64,000 bases of DNA. Origin: Rhizobium sp. WYJ-E13. GTDB lineage: Bacteria > Pseudomonadota > Alphaproteobacteria > Rhizobiales > Rhizobiaceae. Location: contig NZ_CP076854.1 in the NCBI RefSeq assembly GCF_018987265.1, positions 744,001 through 808,000 of the forward strand, in the 5' to 3' direction. This document shows, piece by piece, positions 1 to 9,638 of the stretch; within the stretch, counting starts at the first letter, position 1, and each line of letters starts with the position of its first letter. A model generated the notes under the pieces. That model was not told where the DNA came from. It did not search any database and saw only the letters and a list, made by a program, of their open reading frames with translations. Position numbers and translations under genes: made by a program.

Positions 1-401
1 GCATCGGGCAGCGCCGGCACGCCGTAGACCTTGCCGTCATAGGTGGCAAGGCGGATATGCGACGGGCTCAATGCTGCCGAATAGGGCAGACCCTTGACGA
101 AATCGCTGATGTCCTCAAGGCTGTCATTGGCCGCGAAAGTCGGCAGGTAGATCAGGTCGAGGACCGCGCCATCAGGTGCCGCGCCGCCAGCAATCGCGGC
201 ACCGAGCTTCGGAACCATCTGCTCGGCGGTAATCTGAGTGACGTTAACCTTGTCGGAATGCGCGGCATTGTATTTTTCGGCCAGGCCCTGAAGCACGGCG
301 CCCGAAGACGTCCGCACCCATAGCGTGATTTCTTCGGCGCTGGCGAGAGAAGAGCTCGCCAGCAGCGCAACGGCGGCAATGGTGGTTTTCAAATGTAACA
401 T
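1..401 (-). CDS. Sugar ABC transporter substrate-binding protein (partial, N-terminal part)
   Basis: The gene runs off the left edge, so only about 133 N-terminal residues are visible. They begin with a Sec signal peptide (a basic start, then AAVALLASSSLASA) and continue as a mature domain starting EEITLWVRTSSG, typical of family 1 extracellular solute-binding proteins. Such proteins capture a sugar in the periplasm and deliver it to a membrane permease. A GAGAAGGGGAA Shine-Dalgarno stretch precedes the ATG at 401. It diverges from the LacI gene at 570, and the shared gap holds two operators, so this is probably the first gene of a sugar uptake operon under that repressor. The substrate cannot be told. 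Confidence 0.85.
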   Translation of the reverse strand, partial: MLHLKTTIAAVALLASSSLASAEEITLWVRTSSGAVLQGLAEKYNAAHSDKVNVTQITAEQMVPKLGAAIAGGAAPDGAVLDLIYLPTFAANDSLEDISDFVKGLPYSAALSPSHIRLATYDGKVYGVPALPD

Positions 402-510
402 GCGGGTTCCCCTTCTCTTATGCGAGGCTCCTCTGCCTCGAGACAAAGACGACGTTAAAGGAGAAAATTTTTCATGTCGACAGTCTGTATGCATCAAAAG
501 GCCATGTTTT

Positions 511-559
511 TGTTAAAACCTTTTAGCAACTAAATTATTTCTGCTAAAAGGTTTTAACA
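511..559. promoter_or_regulatory. Paired inverted LacI-type operators
   Basis: Bases 511-528 (TGTTAAAACCTTTTAGCA) and 542-559 (TGCTAAAAGGTTTTAACA) are exact reverse complements separated by 13 bp. Each 18-mer is itself an imperfect palindrome (TGYTAAAA..TTTTARCA), the form of a LacI-family half-site pair. The centres are 31 bp apart, close to three helical turns. They lie between the divergent binding-protein and LacI genes, the second one 10 bp before the LacI start codon. This predicts repression of both directions, including autoregulation. Confidence 0.75.
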
Positions 560-569
560 AGCCAGTTGA

Positions 570-1595
570 ATGGGTGCGATTTTGAAGGAATCAGGCGGCG
601 GCCGGCATACGATCCGTGACGTGGCGAAGGCTGCGGGCGTGAGTATTTCAACGGCCTCGAACGCGCTGAACGGTACCGGGCGAACCAATGTCGAGACGCG
701 CGAAAGGGTGAGGAAGATTGCCGAGGAAATCGGATTTCGCCCGAATGCGCTCGCGCGTGGGTTGTTGACGAAGCGCAGCCACGCGATCGGTATGCTGACC
801 AACGATACCTATGGACGTCTGACACTGCCGATGGCATCAGGCGTGTCGGAAGTGCTGGTCGACCATGGTGTCTCGCTCTTCCTCTGCGCCACCAACAACA
901 ATCCGAGGCTTGCGAAACTACACCTCGAAGCACTGCTCGACCGGCAGGTCGACGGGATCATTTTCACCGCGACGCGTATCGACCTCGAGCCGCCGCCGGA
1001 ACTGAGCAAGCTGCGTATCCCGGTCGTCTATGTTTTCGCGCAGGGGCCGTCGGACAGCGTCAGTTTCCATCCCGATGATGCCCAGGGCGCGCGGCTTGCG
1101 GTCGAACATCTCCAGAGCCTCGGCCGGTCGCGCATCCTGCACATCACTGGCGAGCAGAACTACCGCGCTGCCTGCATTCGCGCCGAGGCCTACCGGGAGC
1201 TCGTCGGAGCGGCGGCCGAGGTCATGTTCGGCGACTGGTCGGAAGAATGGGGACATGCGGCGATCGAGAGCGTCTTCTCGCGATCCGGTGCAAAACCGGA
1301 CGCGATCTTCTGCGGCAGCGACGAGATCGCCCGCGGCGTCATTGATGCGCTGCGCGACAGAAACATCTCCATCCCCGACGACATCGCGGTCGTCGGTTTC
1401 GATAATTGGGAGGTTGTCTCACGGCAGACGCGTCCGCCTTTGACCACGGTCGATATGGAGCTCAAGGAGCTCGGTCACCGGGCGGGACTTGCGATCCTAG
1501 GCCTATCGAAAGGCGAGACGGTCGCACCCGGTGTTGAGAGATTGCCCTGTACGCTTGTCATTCGCCGTTCCGCTGGCCAAGCCGGCCAAGCCTGA
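570..1595 (+). CDS. LacI-family transcriptional repressor
   Basis: A 341-residue DNA-binding regulator. Residues about 13-60 form the LacI helix-turn-helix (HTIRDVAKAAGVSISTASNALNG) followed by the hinge-helix segment (FRPNALARGL). The rest is a periplasmic-binding-protein-like effector domain ending in the usual DDIAVVGFDNW segment. No strong Shine-Dalgarno precedes the ATG. The start lies just after the second operator, which suggests tight autoregulation. Because it diverges from a sugar-binding-protein gene, its inducer is probably that sugar or a derivative. The gene ends 24 bp before the convergent MFS gene. Confidence 0.9.
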   Translation: MGAILKESGGGRHTIRDVAKAAGVSISTASNALNGTGRTNVETRERVRKIAEEIGFRPNALARGLLTKRSHAIGMLTNDTYGRLTLPMASGVSEVLVDHGVSLFLCATNNNPRLAKLHLEALLDRQVDGIIFTATRIDLEPPPELSKLRIPVVYVFAQGPSDSVSFHPDDAQGARLAVEHLQSLGRSRILHITGEQNYRAACIRAEAYRELVGAAAEVMFGDWSEEWGHAAIESVFSRSGAKPDAIFCGSDEIARGVIDALRDRNISIPDDIAVVGFDNWEVVSRQTRPPLTTVDMELKELGHRAGLAILGLSKGETVAPGVERLPCTLVIRRSAGQAGQA

Positions 1596-1619
1596 GGTCA
1601 ACCAGATCTAGCCGATCAT

Positions 1620-2810
1620 CTACACGCGGGCTGCCTGATTGGTCTCGCTCTTGATCCCGGCTTTGTTGTCAGTTCCGCGCGACTTCAGCGCTTTCGTCAG
1701 GCACAAAGCCGCAATGATAACTGGCAAGCAGACGAGATAGGCGACCCTGATGCCCGCGTGTTCAGCGACAAACCCGAGCAGCGGGGGTGCCAGAAAGAAG
1801 ACGACGAAGGACATCTGCCCGAGGGCCGCGACATTCAGATGGGCCGGACGATCGGTCCTCTGGGCTGCCGCGGAAACCGCCAGAGGGTAGACTGCGCTGC
1901 AGCCGCCGCCCATCAGCGCAAAGCCGAGCAGCGCGACATAGGGGTGTGGCGCGAGCCAGACGGCGCAGAGGCCCCCCACGGAGAGTATCAGCAGAAAGGT
2001 CGCGACAGCACGCGCGCCAAATCGATCGACCAGCGGATCGACGAACAGCCGCGCTACGGCCATGAAGAAGGTAAACAGCGTCAGCCCAAGGCCGCCGATA
2101 AAAGGCTCGGCTGCGAAGGCATCGCGCATATAAATGGCTGACCAGTCGATGCCAGCGCCTTCCACGAGAAAGGCGGCAATACCGATCACGCAAAGCGGCA
2201 TCAGCCCCCATGTCGGCAACGCGATGCTCGGACCTTCTACATGTTCACCCTCGTCACGAGCCGCCGCATTCTTGATGCCCGAAATAACGATAGTGCCGAC
2301 GATCAGAACGAAGGTGAATGTCAGTGCGAGGTGGAGATGCATGGGCACGCCTGCTTGACGAACGGCCGAGCCAACGAGCGCGGTCAGGAAGAAACCAAGG
2401 CTCCAGAAGCCATGCGCCCTGTTCATCACGCCGCGACCGAGCTGGGCTTCGATGCGATCGATCTCGACATTAAGATTGATCTCCAACGCGCCTGCCAGCA
2501 GGCCTTCGCAGAAAAGAATGAAGAAAACCAACCAGGCGGCGTTGGCCCAGGGGATGGTTGCCAACAGAGCGGACGTACCGAGTACGGTCAGAAACGCCGT
2601 CTTGCGTGCGCCGAACTGTGCAATGAGCGGGGACGCGAAGGTCAGGGAAATCAGCGCACCGATCGCCGCACCGATCAGCGTGAGGCCGAGTTCGGACTTG
2701 TTGACGCCCAGCGCATCCTGAAGGTCAGGCAATCGCGAGAGCAATGCTCCCATCGATATGGCGAAGAGAAAGAAGCAGACATAGATCCGTTGTTGCGGCT
2801 GGATGTGCAT
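1620..2810 (-). CDS. MFS transporter (YbjJ/fucose-permease-like)
   Basis: A 396-residue integral membrane protein with about 12 hydrophobic segments in two blocks of six around a hydrophilic linker near residues 190-205. The N-terminal part reads YVCFFLFAISMGALLSRLPDLQ, with a loop after the second segment containing FGARKTAF. It resembles the YbjJ/FucP branch of the major facilitator superfamily, which exports or imports small solutes by proton coupling. It converges with the LacI gene and shares no obvious operon. The substrate is unknown. Confidence 0.8.
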   Translation of the reverse strand: MHIQPQQRIYVCFFLFAISMGALLSRLPDLQDALGVNKSELGLTLIGAAIGALISLTFASPLIAQFGARKTAFLTVLGTSALLATIPWANAAWLVFFILFCEGLLAGALEINLNVEIDRIEAQLGRGVMNRAHGFWSLGFFLTALVGSAVRQAGVPMHLHLALTFTFVLIVGTIVISGIKNAAARDEGEHVEGPSIALPTWGLMPLCVIGIAAFLVEGAGIDWSAIYMRDAFAAEPFIGGLGLTLFTFFMAVARLFVDPLVDRFGARAVATFLLILSVGGLCAVWLAPHPYVALLGFALMGGGCSAVYPLAVSAAAQRTDRPAHLNVAALGQMSFVVFFLAPPLLGFVAEHAGIRVAYLVCLPVIIAALCLTKALKSRGTDNKAGIKSETNQAARV

Positions 2811-3331
2811 TCGATCGCTCCGGGATGTGATCGGTTCGGGAGTTGGACCTCAGTCGCAACGACGGCGAAAAGGACAATTTCGAGTGGCATTTCCGAGATA
2901 TATCTTGTTGGGGATTACCGCAACAACAACCTTAACTGGTTTCCGAGAGATTTTTAGGCTGACTTTCAATGGCGATGATAGCCGCGCGGGAGCCAGCCTG
3001 TCGGGATCGGAGCGAGCCTCGCAGGAGAAGGGTACGATGCTCAGGTCAATCACCACTGCCATGCTGGCGCTGACCCTTGTTACGGAAAGGCCGTCACCCT
3101 GCCCCAGGATGTCTTCGATCTCTTGCTGATGCGCATCCATCGCTAAGGAGCTGGTTTCGAAGTCGATCAAGCAACGGAAATCGGCGCAATCTATGCGGGA
3201 TAAATCCCGGCTTGCCAACACTGACGGCGATATTTGCCTGCAGATCGCATGCATAATGTTGGCCATTCAAAATTAAGTAAAAAACAAGTTTTCCCCTCAA
3301 GAATTAGGGTATTCGACGCATGGGGGACGAT
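2811..3331. other. Intergenic region without a convincing gene
   Basis: About 520 bp between the divergent MFS and chemoreceptor genes. Open frames occur on both strands (2850-3266 minus, 2803-3129 plus), but neither shows a recognisable domain or a good ribosome site. The A+T-rich stretch at about 3265-3310 probably holds the chemoreceptor promoter. Confidence 0.4.
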
Positions 3332-5560
3332 ATGAGTGAAGAACAGATTAAGCGGCCGATTTGGATCCGCATCACAGCCTACGGGTTTGCGGCCGTTTTG
3401 TTTGCGAGCGCAGCAATTGGTGGACTTGCCTGGTATCGTCAGAGCGCGATGAGCGATCAATCGCTTCAAAAGGAGCTCTCCGCGGACCTGCACGTGATCC
3501 AGACCGACATGGATGCGCAGAAACGCGCCGCTGCCGCGCTTGCCATTACCCTTGCCGGCGAGCCCGATACGGCCGATCTGATCGCCAAGAATGACCGGGC
3601 GGCCATTTTCGCAAAATACACGGCCAGCTTGCCGGCAATTAAGGCGCAAGGCCTTCAGCTCATCACCTTCAGCAATTCCGATGGCCTCGCGGTCGCGCGT
3701 ATCCACACACCTGATACGTTCGGCGACGACCTCAAGGCACGCCGCAAGATGATCGTTGCGGCGCTGACGCAGGGCAAACTGAATGCCGGCATTGAACCTG
3801 GACGGACCGCCGTCAGCATGTTTGCCTCAGCTCCCGTCATGAAGGATGGCAAGACTGTTGGCGTCGTCGACGTCGGCACCTCGCTCACGAATGCCTATTT
3901 TGCGCCGCTTGCAAAGTCCGTCGATGCCGAGGTTGCGGTCCATATCCTGCAGGACGGGAAATTTGTGCCGCAGGCTTCGACTTTCGGGGACAAGGCAATC
4001 CTCACTCAGGAGCAGTTGCAGGCAGCCTTCAACGGCGAGCGCGTCCGTGTTCATGCCGTTCTCGGCGATAAGGATTACGAGGTCGCGGCTATTCCCTTCG
4101 AAGATTTCTCCGGCCGCAAGATCGGTGTTTTCGAAATCGGTTCTGATGTGACGGAGATCGTGGAAGCATCGCAGCAAGCGCTCTGGATGGCGGCGGTCGG
4201 TGCAGTTGTCGTTTCGCTCATCTCACTGCTCGGCTTCCTCATTTTTGCACGTTCGATTGCGTCGGTGATGAAGAAGACGACCGGCACAATGGCGCGTCTG
4301 GCCGCAGGCGATATCAATGTAGAGGTCGAAGGTCAGGCCCGGCCTGACGAAATCGGCGCGATGGCCCGTGCCGTTCAGGTCTTCAAGCAGAATGCAATCG
4401 AGCGGGTTCGCCTCGAGCAGGAGGCGGAAGCCAATCGCAGCTTGAGCGAAAGAGAGCAGATCGAGCGGGAGAAGGAAAAGGCGAAGGACGCCGCCGACGT
4501 GCAGTTTGCCGTCGACAATCTCGCTGCCGGCCTGTCGAAGCTCGCTGAGGGGGATCTGTCCTACCGCATCGTGCAGCCCTTCGTCACGAGGCTCGATGGC
4601 GTACGCAGCGACTTCAATGACTCCGCAGAGAAGCTGCAATCCACGCTGAACCGGGTGTCGCAGAATGCCCGCGGCATCGATTCCGGGGCAAACGAGATCA
4701 AATCGGCGGCCGACGACCTTGCCAAGCGCACAGAGCAGCAGGCGGCGGCTCTCGAAGAGACGGCTGCGGCTCTCGAAGAAATCACCACGACCGTCAAGAC
4801 TTCCAGCAACCGCGCCCAGGATGTGGGCCAACTCGTGGCGCGTGCCAAATCCGGCGCCGAACATTCTGGCGAGGTGGTCCGCAAGGCCGTGCTCGCCATG
4901 GAGCAGATCTCCAAGTCTTCCGGTGAGATCGGCAACATCATCGGTGTGATCGACGACATCGCCTTCCAGACGAACCTGCTGGCGCTCAATGCCGGTGTCG
5001 AAGCAGCCCGCGCCGGCGAGGCGGGCAAGGGTTTTGCCGTCGTCGCGCAGGAGGTGCGTGAATTGGCGCAGCGCTCTGCAACTGCCGCCAGGGAGATCAA
5101 GGATCTGATCACGGCCTCGAATGCGCAGGTGCATGCAGGCGTGCAACTGGTAGACGATACCGGCAAGGCGCTTCAGGCGATCGTTTCGGAGGTTCAGGAG
5201 ATAAACCGCCATATCGCTGCGATCGTCGAAGCATCGCAGGAGCAATCGTCGGGCCTCGACCAGATCAATATGGCCGTCAATCAGATGGACCAGGACACGC
5301 AGAAAAACGCTGCCATGGTCGAAGAGTCGACCGCTGCAAGCTACAATCTTGCGAAGGAGGTCGCATCGCTCAACCAGCTTCTGGCGCAGTTCAAGTTGAA
5401 CGAAGCAGGCTACGCTTCGCGTTCGGCTGAACCTCGTCCAGTCGGGCGAAACGATGCACCGGCACCGTTGCCCGTTCGAGCGCTCGGCCGCAAGATCGCC
5501 TCTGCATTCTCCGGAAATGCCGCACTCGATACGAAGGGTGGCGACTGGGAAGAGTTCTGA
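3332..5560 (+). CDS. Methyl-accepting chemotaxis protein with periplasmic Cache sensor
   Basis: A transmembrane chemoreceptor of about 742 residues. An N-terminal membrane helix (about 11-33) precedes a Cache-type periplasmic sensor of about 245 residues. A second helix (about 280-305) leads into a HAMP domain, a charged coiled-coil linker and a second HAMP-like segment near [10 protein letters not shown]. The signalling domain follows, with the conserved hairpin tip [20 protein letters not shown]. The C-terminus GGDWEEF resembles the tail that recruits the adaptation enzymes CheR/CheB. GGGGGA lies 4 bases before the ATG at 3332, so that start is preferred over the in-frame ATG at 3320. The gene is alone, and its ligand is unknown. 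Confidence 0.92.
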   Translation: MSEEQIKRPIWIRITAYGFAAVLFASAAIGGLAWYRQSAMSDQSLQKELSADLHVIQTDMDAQKRAAAALAITLAGEPDTADLIAKNDRAAIFAKYTASLPAIKAQGLQLITFSNSDGLAVARIHTPDTFGDDLKARRKMIVAALTQGKLNAGIEPGRTAVSMFASAPVMKDGKTVGVVDVGTSLTNAYFAPLAKSVDAEVAVHILQDGKFVPQASTFGDKAILTQEQLQAAFNGERVRVHAVLGDKDYEVAAIPFEDFSGRKIGVFEIGSDVTEIVEASQQALWMAAVGAVVVSLISLLGFLIFARSIASVMKKTTGTMARLAAGDINVEVEGQARPDEIGAMARAVQVFKQNAIERVRLEQEAEANRSLSEREQIEREKEKAKDAADVQFAVDNLAAGLSKLAEGDLSYRIVQPFVTRLDGVRSDFNDSAEKLQSTLNRVSQNARGIDSGANEIKSAADDLAKRTEQQAAALEETAAALEEITTTVKTSSNRAQDVGQLVARAKSGAEHSGEVVRKAVLAMEQISKSSGEIGNIIGVIDDIAFQTNLLALNAGVEAARAGEAGKGFAVVAQEVRELAQRSATAAREIKDLITASNAQVHAGVQLVDDTGKALQAIVSEVQEINRHIAAIVEASQEQSSGLDQINMAVNQMDQDTQKNAAMVEESTAASYNLAKEVASLNQLLAQFKLNEAGYASRSAEPRPVGRNDAPAPLPVRALGRKIASAFSGNAALDTKGGDWEEF

Positions 5561-5583
5561 GGCTCGCCCCGGCAAAAAGACAA

Positions 5584-5606
5584 GGTGCGGCGATCATCGC
5601 CGCACC
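5584..5606 (+). terminator. Hairpin downstream of the chemoreceptor
   Basis: An 11-bp perfect inverted repeat (GGTGCGGCGAT / ATCGCCGCACC) around a single base lies 23 bp after the chemoreceptor stop. It is followed by CGCTTTC, so the U-tract is weak. Confidence 0.6.
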
Positions 5607-5673
5607 GCTTTCAGTGCCGAGGTTTCGCGGATATTCGGCAGCGCAAAGCAGCCGCTAGGTGCGTATAGGTGGA

Positions 5674-6048
5674 TTATTTTTCTGCTCGCTCAAGCAGAAT
5701 GCGCGCCTCCTCGAAGCGGCGCTTCCGGTCGCCATCGTCTTCATTCGGCGAATAACAGGTATTCGACACACAGAACCGCGCCAGATGATGCGGTTTGTCG
5801 GCCTTGTCGAATTCGCATTCAAATGTATCCGTCATGTCAGCCGGAGCGGTTCCCGCGCGGGTGGAGTAAGTCATCCGCACGCCTGGTGGCTTGAGTTCCG
5901 GAAAGGACTGCACGGCGCCGATCGAAAGCTGTTCCGTCATGAAAAAGCCCTTGGCAACTGCCTGGCAGGTCGCCTCGAGATCGGCGGATTGCCCGAAAGC
6001 TGCCGCCGGAAAAAGGACAATACCGAATAATACTAAACGTTTACGCAA
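5674..6048 (-). CDS. Small exported protein of unknown function (TTG start)
   Basis: A 124-residue protein when started at TTG 6048, which sits 6 bases after a GAGGAG Shine-Dalgarno. The longer frame up to 6231 lacks a ribosome site and would bury the signal peptide. From the TTG it reads as a Sec signal peptide (RKRLVLFGIVLFPAAAFGQ) and a periplasmic domain of about 105 residues with three cysteines (TCQ, FECEF, and the pair in CVSNTC). No family was recognised. It lies alone between the chemoreceptor and another small gene. Confidence 0.7.
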   Translation of the reverse strand: MRKRLVLFGIVLFPAAAFGQSADLEATCQAVAKGFFMTEQLSIGAVQSFPELKPPGVRMTYSTRAGTAPADMTDTFECEFDKADKPHHLARFCVSNTCYSPNEDDGDRKRRFEEARILLERAEK

Positions 6049-6112
6049 AGGTCTCTCCTCTGAACATTGTTCAGGATGAGGTAGAGCCAATGCGGTAAAA
6101 GCAAGTGGGACC

Positions 6113-6331
6113 TCAGGCAGCGCCGGAAAAATCTTGTGACAGCAGACCCAGCAGTTCGTCGCGATCCCGCACGCCGAATTCAAACCAGTCGATAAGCGCT
6201 TTCGCCCTTGCCATTCCCAAGTCGCTGTCACGGCGGCAACGAGCGGCCGAGCACCATTGCCGGTGAATGCCGTCGAGAAAGTTCATCACCTCCGACGTCA
6301 GCGCTTCCTTCGGCCAAACCGTTCGCGTCAT
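6113..6331 (-). CDS. Small hypothetical protein, 72 residues
   Basis: A short soluble protein (MTRTVWPKEALTSEV...) with two cysteines near the middle and a predicted helical C-terminal half (IDWFEFGVRDRDELLGLL). AGGGAG lies 8 bases before the ATG, which supports translation. It is not recognised. It is 64 bp upstream of the small exported protein on the same strand and might be cotranscribed with it. Confidence 0.55.
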   Translation of the reverse strand: MTRTVWPKEALTSEVMNFLDGIHRQWCSAARCRRDSDLGMARAKALIDWFEFGVRDRDELLGLLSQDFSGAA

Positions 6332-6445
6332 CGCCTTGCTCCCTGATGCAGCCTCACAGTAGATGACCTATGGTTGAGCGCAATGGCGAGAATGCAACAC
6401 TAACGGAATAGTTGGCGTTCGTCATTGCTCCGTCGCGCAACAGAA

Positions 6446-6473
6446 AAGCGGCAGGCACGCAGGCCTGCCGCTT
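6446..6473 (-). terminator. Rho-independent terminator of the first sugar-uptake operon
   Basis: A 10-bp perfect stem (AAGCGGCAGG / CCTGCCGCTT) with an 8-base loop. On the minus strand it is followed by TTCTG, giving a short U-tract. It sits about 30 bp after the stop of the fused oxidoreductase gene and closes the operon beginning at 12687. Confidence 0.75.
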
Positions 6474-6501
6474 GTCATCACATACTCTCTGAGGGAGGCA
6501 A

Positions 6502-8505
6502 TCAGCCCTCCAGCCACGTCACCTGTTCGGGTGTCAGCTTGATATCCAGTGCCGAGAGGCTGTCTTCGAGCTCGGCGATCATGCGTGGTCCAATGAGCGG
6601 GATAACCGGGAAGGGCTGGGCGATGACATAGGCTAACGCGATGTGGATCGGATGTCTGCCAAGCTGCTTGGCAAGCTCGATTGCCCGGTCACGCCGTCCG
6701 AAGTTGCGGTCAGAATACCAGCAACGCACGATCTCCTCGTCGTCACGCTTGTCGCGCCCGGCCCGGTCGGTGAAGAAACCGCGGCCCTGGCTCGACCATG
6801 CGAAGTTCGGGATCTGCTTTTCGTTCAGCCACGTCTTCCACTCCTCGTCAGAGGAGGCCACGCAGCCGGCCCAGATCGGATCGAGCATTTCGGCCAGCGA
6901 GAAGTTGTTGGAAAGCGTGGCAGGCGCGGCCTTGTCGTTCTTCTTCGCATAGGCAATCGCTTCATCGAAACGTTCGCGCGTCCAGTTCGAGCCACCGAAA
7001 ATACCGCGGATGCGGCCGCGTTTGACCTCGGCATCCATGGCATCGACGAATTCGCCGACAGGCACGTCGGTATTGTCGCGATGCATGAAATAGATATCGA
7101 CATAATCGGTCTTCAGCCGATTGAGCGATTGATCGAGCTGCTTGCTGATGATGTCAGGATAGCAGAGCGGAGAGTGGGCGCCCTTGCCGATCAGTACGAT
7201 CTCTTCGCGCGGCACCTGACGGCTGGTATGCCAGTCGCCAAAAATGCTTTCCGTCTTGCCTCCGCCGTAGACGAAGGCCGTATCGAAGACGTTGCCGCCC
7301 GCTTCATAGAACGTGTCGAGGGTCAGGGAGGCGGCAGCGAAATTCGGGAAGAATTCGAAGCCGAGGGTCACGACGGAAGCCGGTTTCGAAATGCCGGGGA
7401 TCTGCCGTTTCGGAATAGAATTGCCGCGTTGAACGGTGCCGCCGGCAATGTTCAGAGTGCGCTTGACGGCTTTCTCGACACCATATTCGAGACCGACCGA
7501 AGCGCGCCATTGGTCGAGCACTTTGAGGTTGTCGATCGAATCCGCCCAGCTCATGCCGGGTGAACGGAATTCCTTCTCGCCGGCACGGATCGCGTCACCG
7601 GCCGCATCTGCTTCGAAGGAGTAGAGCCAGCGGTCTTCCTTGACCTCGACCGTTTCCTGCTCGCCGTTCCTGAAGATTTCGATCCTGCCGACACCGCCCT
7701 TGTGGCCGGAAGCAAACCAGAAATCCTTGACCTCGATACGGCCCTGCGAGCCGATGATGCGCAACACATTGTCCTGCTGCGCCATGATCGAACATGAGAC
7801 TTCGGCAATGATATCGTTTGGGAATTTCAGCACGGCAGAGGCCCATTCATCGACGCCGGACTGGCCGAGATGGGCAACACCGGCCACCTTTTGCGGCTCC
7901 AGGAAGGGTTTTCCGGCCGCAGCACCGGCAATCAGCCGGGCCATGGAAACGGGATAACCGCCGACATCGAGAATGCCCCCGCCAGCCGTTTCATTGGCAA
8001 ACAGGCGGTGTTCCGGCTTGTAGGTGCCCATGTTGAAGCCGAACGAGGAGCGGATAATGCGGATATCGCCGATCGTGCCGCTCTTGACCAGCTCGATCAG
8101 CTTTTCCGTCTGCGGATGCACACGATACATGAAGGCTTCGCCGGCAAAGACGCCAGCCTTCTTCGCCTCATAATAGATCGCCTCGGCATCATAGGCCGAG
8201 AGAGCGATCGGCTTTTCGACCAGCACATGCTTACCTGCGCGGATCGCCTTGATCGCCCATTCGGCATGGCCGGTATGCGGGGTGGCGATATAGATCGCAT
8301 CGACTTCCCGGTCCGTCAGCAGCGCCTCGTAACCGTTGATGATACGTGCGCCGGGAAAACCCTCGGCAAGACCTGGCTTGTCGGGATTGCGGGTGGCGAT
8401 TGCAACCAGCTTGCCGGTGCGCGAATGCGCAACGCCATCGGCAAAGGTGCGGGCGATGGTGCCGGGGCCTATGATGCCCCAGCGGATTGGATTATCTGAA
8501 GTCAT
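6502..8505 (-). CDS. Gfo/Idh/MocA dehydrogenase fused to aldo/keto reductase
   Basis: A 667-residue two-domain oxidoreductase. Residues 1 to about 345 are a Gfo/Idh/MocA dehydrogenase: a Rossmann motif (WGIIGPGTIA) and the catalytic-lysine motif EKP (Lys98). Residues about 375-667 form an aldo/keto reductase with a complete apparent tetrad: Asp408 and Tyr413 (DTAFVYGG), Lys441 and His475 (YFMHRD). Both halves use NAD(P)H on sugars or sugar-derived carbonyls, so the fusion may run two consecutive redox steps, for example an epimerisation via a keto-sugar (inference). AGAGGA precedes the ATG. It is the last gene of the ABC operon, 36 bp after the ATPase, and probably processes the imported sugar. 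Confidence 0.9.
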   Translation of the reverse strand: MTSDNPIRWGIIGPGTIARTFADGVAHSRTGKLVAIATRNPDKPGLAEGFPGARIINGYEALLTDREVDAIYIATPHTGHAEWAIKAIRAGKHVLVEKPIALSAYDAEAIYYEAKKAGVFAGEAFMYRVHPQTEKLIELVKSGTIGDIRIIRSSFGFNMGTYKPEHRLFANETAGGGILDVGGYPVSMARLIAGAAAGKPFLEPQKVAGVAHLGQSGVDEWASAVLKFPNDIIAEVSCSIMAQQDNVLRIIGSQGRIEVKDFWFASGHKGGVGRIEIFRNGEQETVEVKEDRWLYSFEADAAGDAIRAGEKEFRSPGMSWADSIDNLKVLDQWRASVGLEYGVEKAVKRTLNIAGGTVQRGNSIPKRQIPGISKPASVVTLGFEFFPNFAAASLTLDTFYEAGGNVFDTAFVYGGGKTESIFGDWHTSRQVPREEIVLIGKGAHSPLCYPDIISKQLDQSLNRLKTDYVDIYFMHRDNTDVPVGEFVDAMDAEVKRGRIRGIFGGSNWTRERFDEAIAYAKKNDKAAPATLSNNFSLAEMLDPIWAGCVASSDEEWKTWLNEKQIPNFAWSSQGRGFFTDRAGRDKRDDEEIVRCWYSDRNFGRRDRAIELAKQLGRHPIHIALAYVIAQPFPVIPLIGPRMIAELEDSLSALDIKLTPEQVTWLEG

Positions 8506-8541
8506 GACTATCCTCTTTCGTCTTTCAGTCCTGGGATTACG

Positions 8542-9627
8542 TTAGCGGAGCCGCTTGCCGGCGGCATCAAACAGGAAGGTGCGGGTGGTGGGCAGCGACA
8601 CCGTCAGCGTCTCGGTCTTGCCAAGGCTGCGGGATTCCGGCCGCTCGATGATGAGCTGGTCGCCGCCGAAGTTCGCATAGATGTAGCTGGTATTGCCGAG
8701 GTGCTCTGCGACGTCGACGGCAACTGTCAGATCCGCTTCGCCCTGGCCCGCCTCACCGAAATGCTCGGGCCGGATGCCGAGCGTTACCGCCGCGCCTGAT
8801 GTTACGGACGGGTCGGAAAGTGGTACCTCCAGCCGAGCCGTCTTATCGCCGGTGAGCACGACCGTTGCCTTGCCCGCGTGCACGTCGACTACCTCGGCCT
8901 TGAGGAAATTCATTTTCGGCGAGCCGACGAAGCCGGCGACGAACTGATTGGCTGGATCGTCGTAAAGGTCCAGGGGCGCACCGATCTGCTCGATATTGCC
9001 GGCCCGCAGAACGACGATCTTGTCGGCGAGCGTCATCGCTTCGGTCTGATCGTGCGTGACATAGATCATCGTCGTGCCGAGCTGCTTGTGCAGCCTGGAG
9101 ATTTCGACGCGCATCTGCACGCGCAGTTCCGCATCGAGATTCGAGAGCGGTTCGTCGAACAGGAAGACCTGTGGTTCGCGCACGATGGCCCGGCCGATCG
9201 CCACGCGCTGGCGTTGGCCGCCGGACAGTTGTTTCGGCCGGCGCTTCATCAGTTCGGTGATCTGCAGGATCTCGGCGACACGGCCCACCCGCTGTTCGGT
9301 ATCGGCCTTCGGATTGCCGTTCATGCGCAGGCCGAAACTCAGGTTCTCCTCGACGGTCAAATGCGGATAGAGCGCATAGGACTGGAAAACCATGGCAATG
9401 CCGCGATCGGCCGGCTCTACGTCGTTGACGACGCGGCCGCCGATCTTCAGCTCGCCGCCGGTGATATCTTCAAGGCCGGCGATCATGCGGAGCAGCGTGG
9501 ACTTGCCGCAGCCGGAAGGACCGACGAAGACGACGAACTCGCCGTCCTTCACGTCGAGATTGGCGCCGTGAATGATTTCCAATGCGCCGTAGCGTTTGAC
9601 GATGTTGTGGAGTGAAAGCTCTGCCAT
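8542..9627 (-). CDS. Sugar ABC transporter ATP-binding protein (UgpC/MalK type)
   Basis: A 361-residue ATPase that energises sugar import at the inner membrane. It has Walker A (GPSGCGKS), Q-loop ([10 protein letters not shown]), signature ([10 protein letters not shown]), Walker B ([12 protein letters not shown]), H-loop (VTHDQ) and a C-terminal regulatory TOBE domain of about 110 residues. The start is the ATG at 9627, preceded by GGGGAG; the frame extends upstream but that part is out of register with the family. It follows the second permease by 11 bp. Confidence 0.93.
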   Translation of the reverse strand: MAELSLHNIVKRYGALEIIHGANLDVKDGEFVVFVGPSGCGKSTLLRMIAGLEDITGGELKIGGRVVNDVEPADRGIAMVFQSYALYPHLTVEENLSFGLRMNGNPKADTEQRVGRVAEILQITELMKRRPKQLSGGQRQRVAIGRAIVREPQVFLFDEPLSNLDAELRVQMRVEISRLHKQLGTTMIYVTHDQTEAMTLADKIVVLRAGNIEQIGAPLDLYDDPANQFVAGFVGSPKMNFLKAEVVDVHAGKATVVLTGDKTARLEVPLSDPSVTSGAAVTLGIRPEHFGEAGQGEADLTVAVDVAEHLGNTSYIYANFGGDQLIIERPESRSLGKTETLTVSLPTTRTFLFDAAGKRLR

Positions 9628-9638
9628 GGGCTCCCCGA

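Noticed and set aside
2850..3266. 138-residue minus-strand frame between the MFS and chemoreceptor genes
   Set aside because: No recognisable domain, no good ribosome site and composition unlike neighbouring genes.
4223..5575. 450-residue minus-strand frame opposite the chemoreceptor
   Set aside because: It is the antisense shadow of the chemoreceptor gene, whose motifs are clear on the plus strand.
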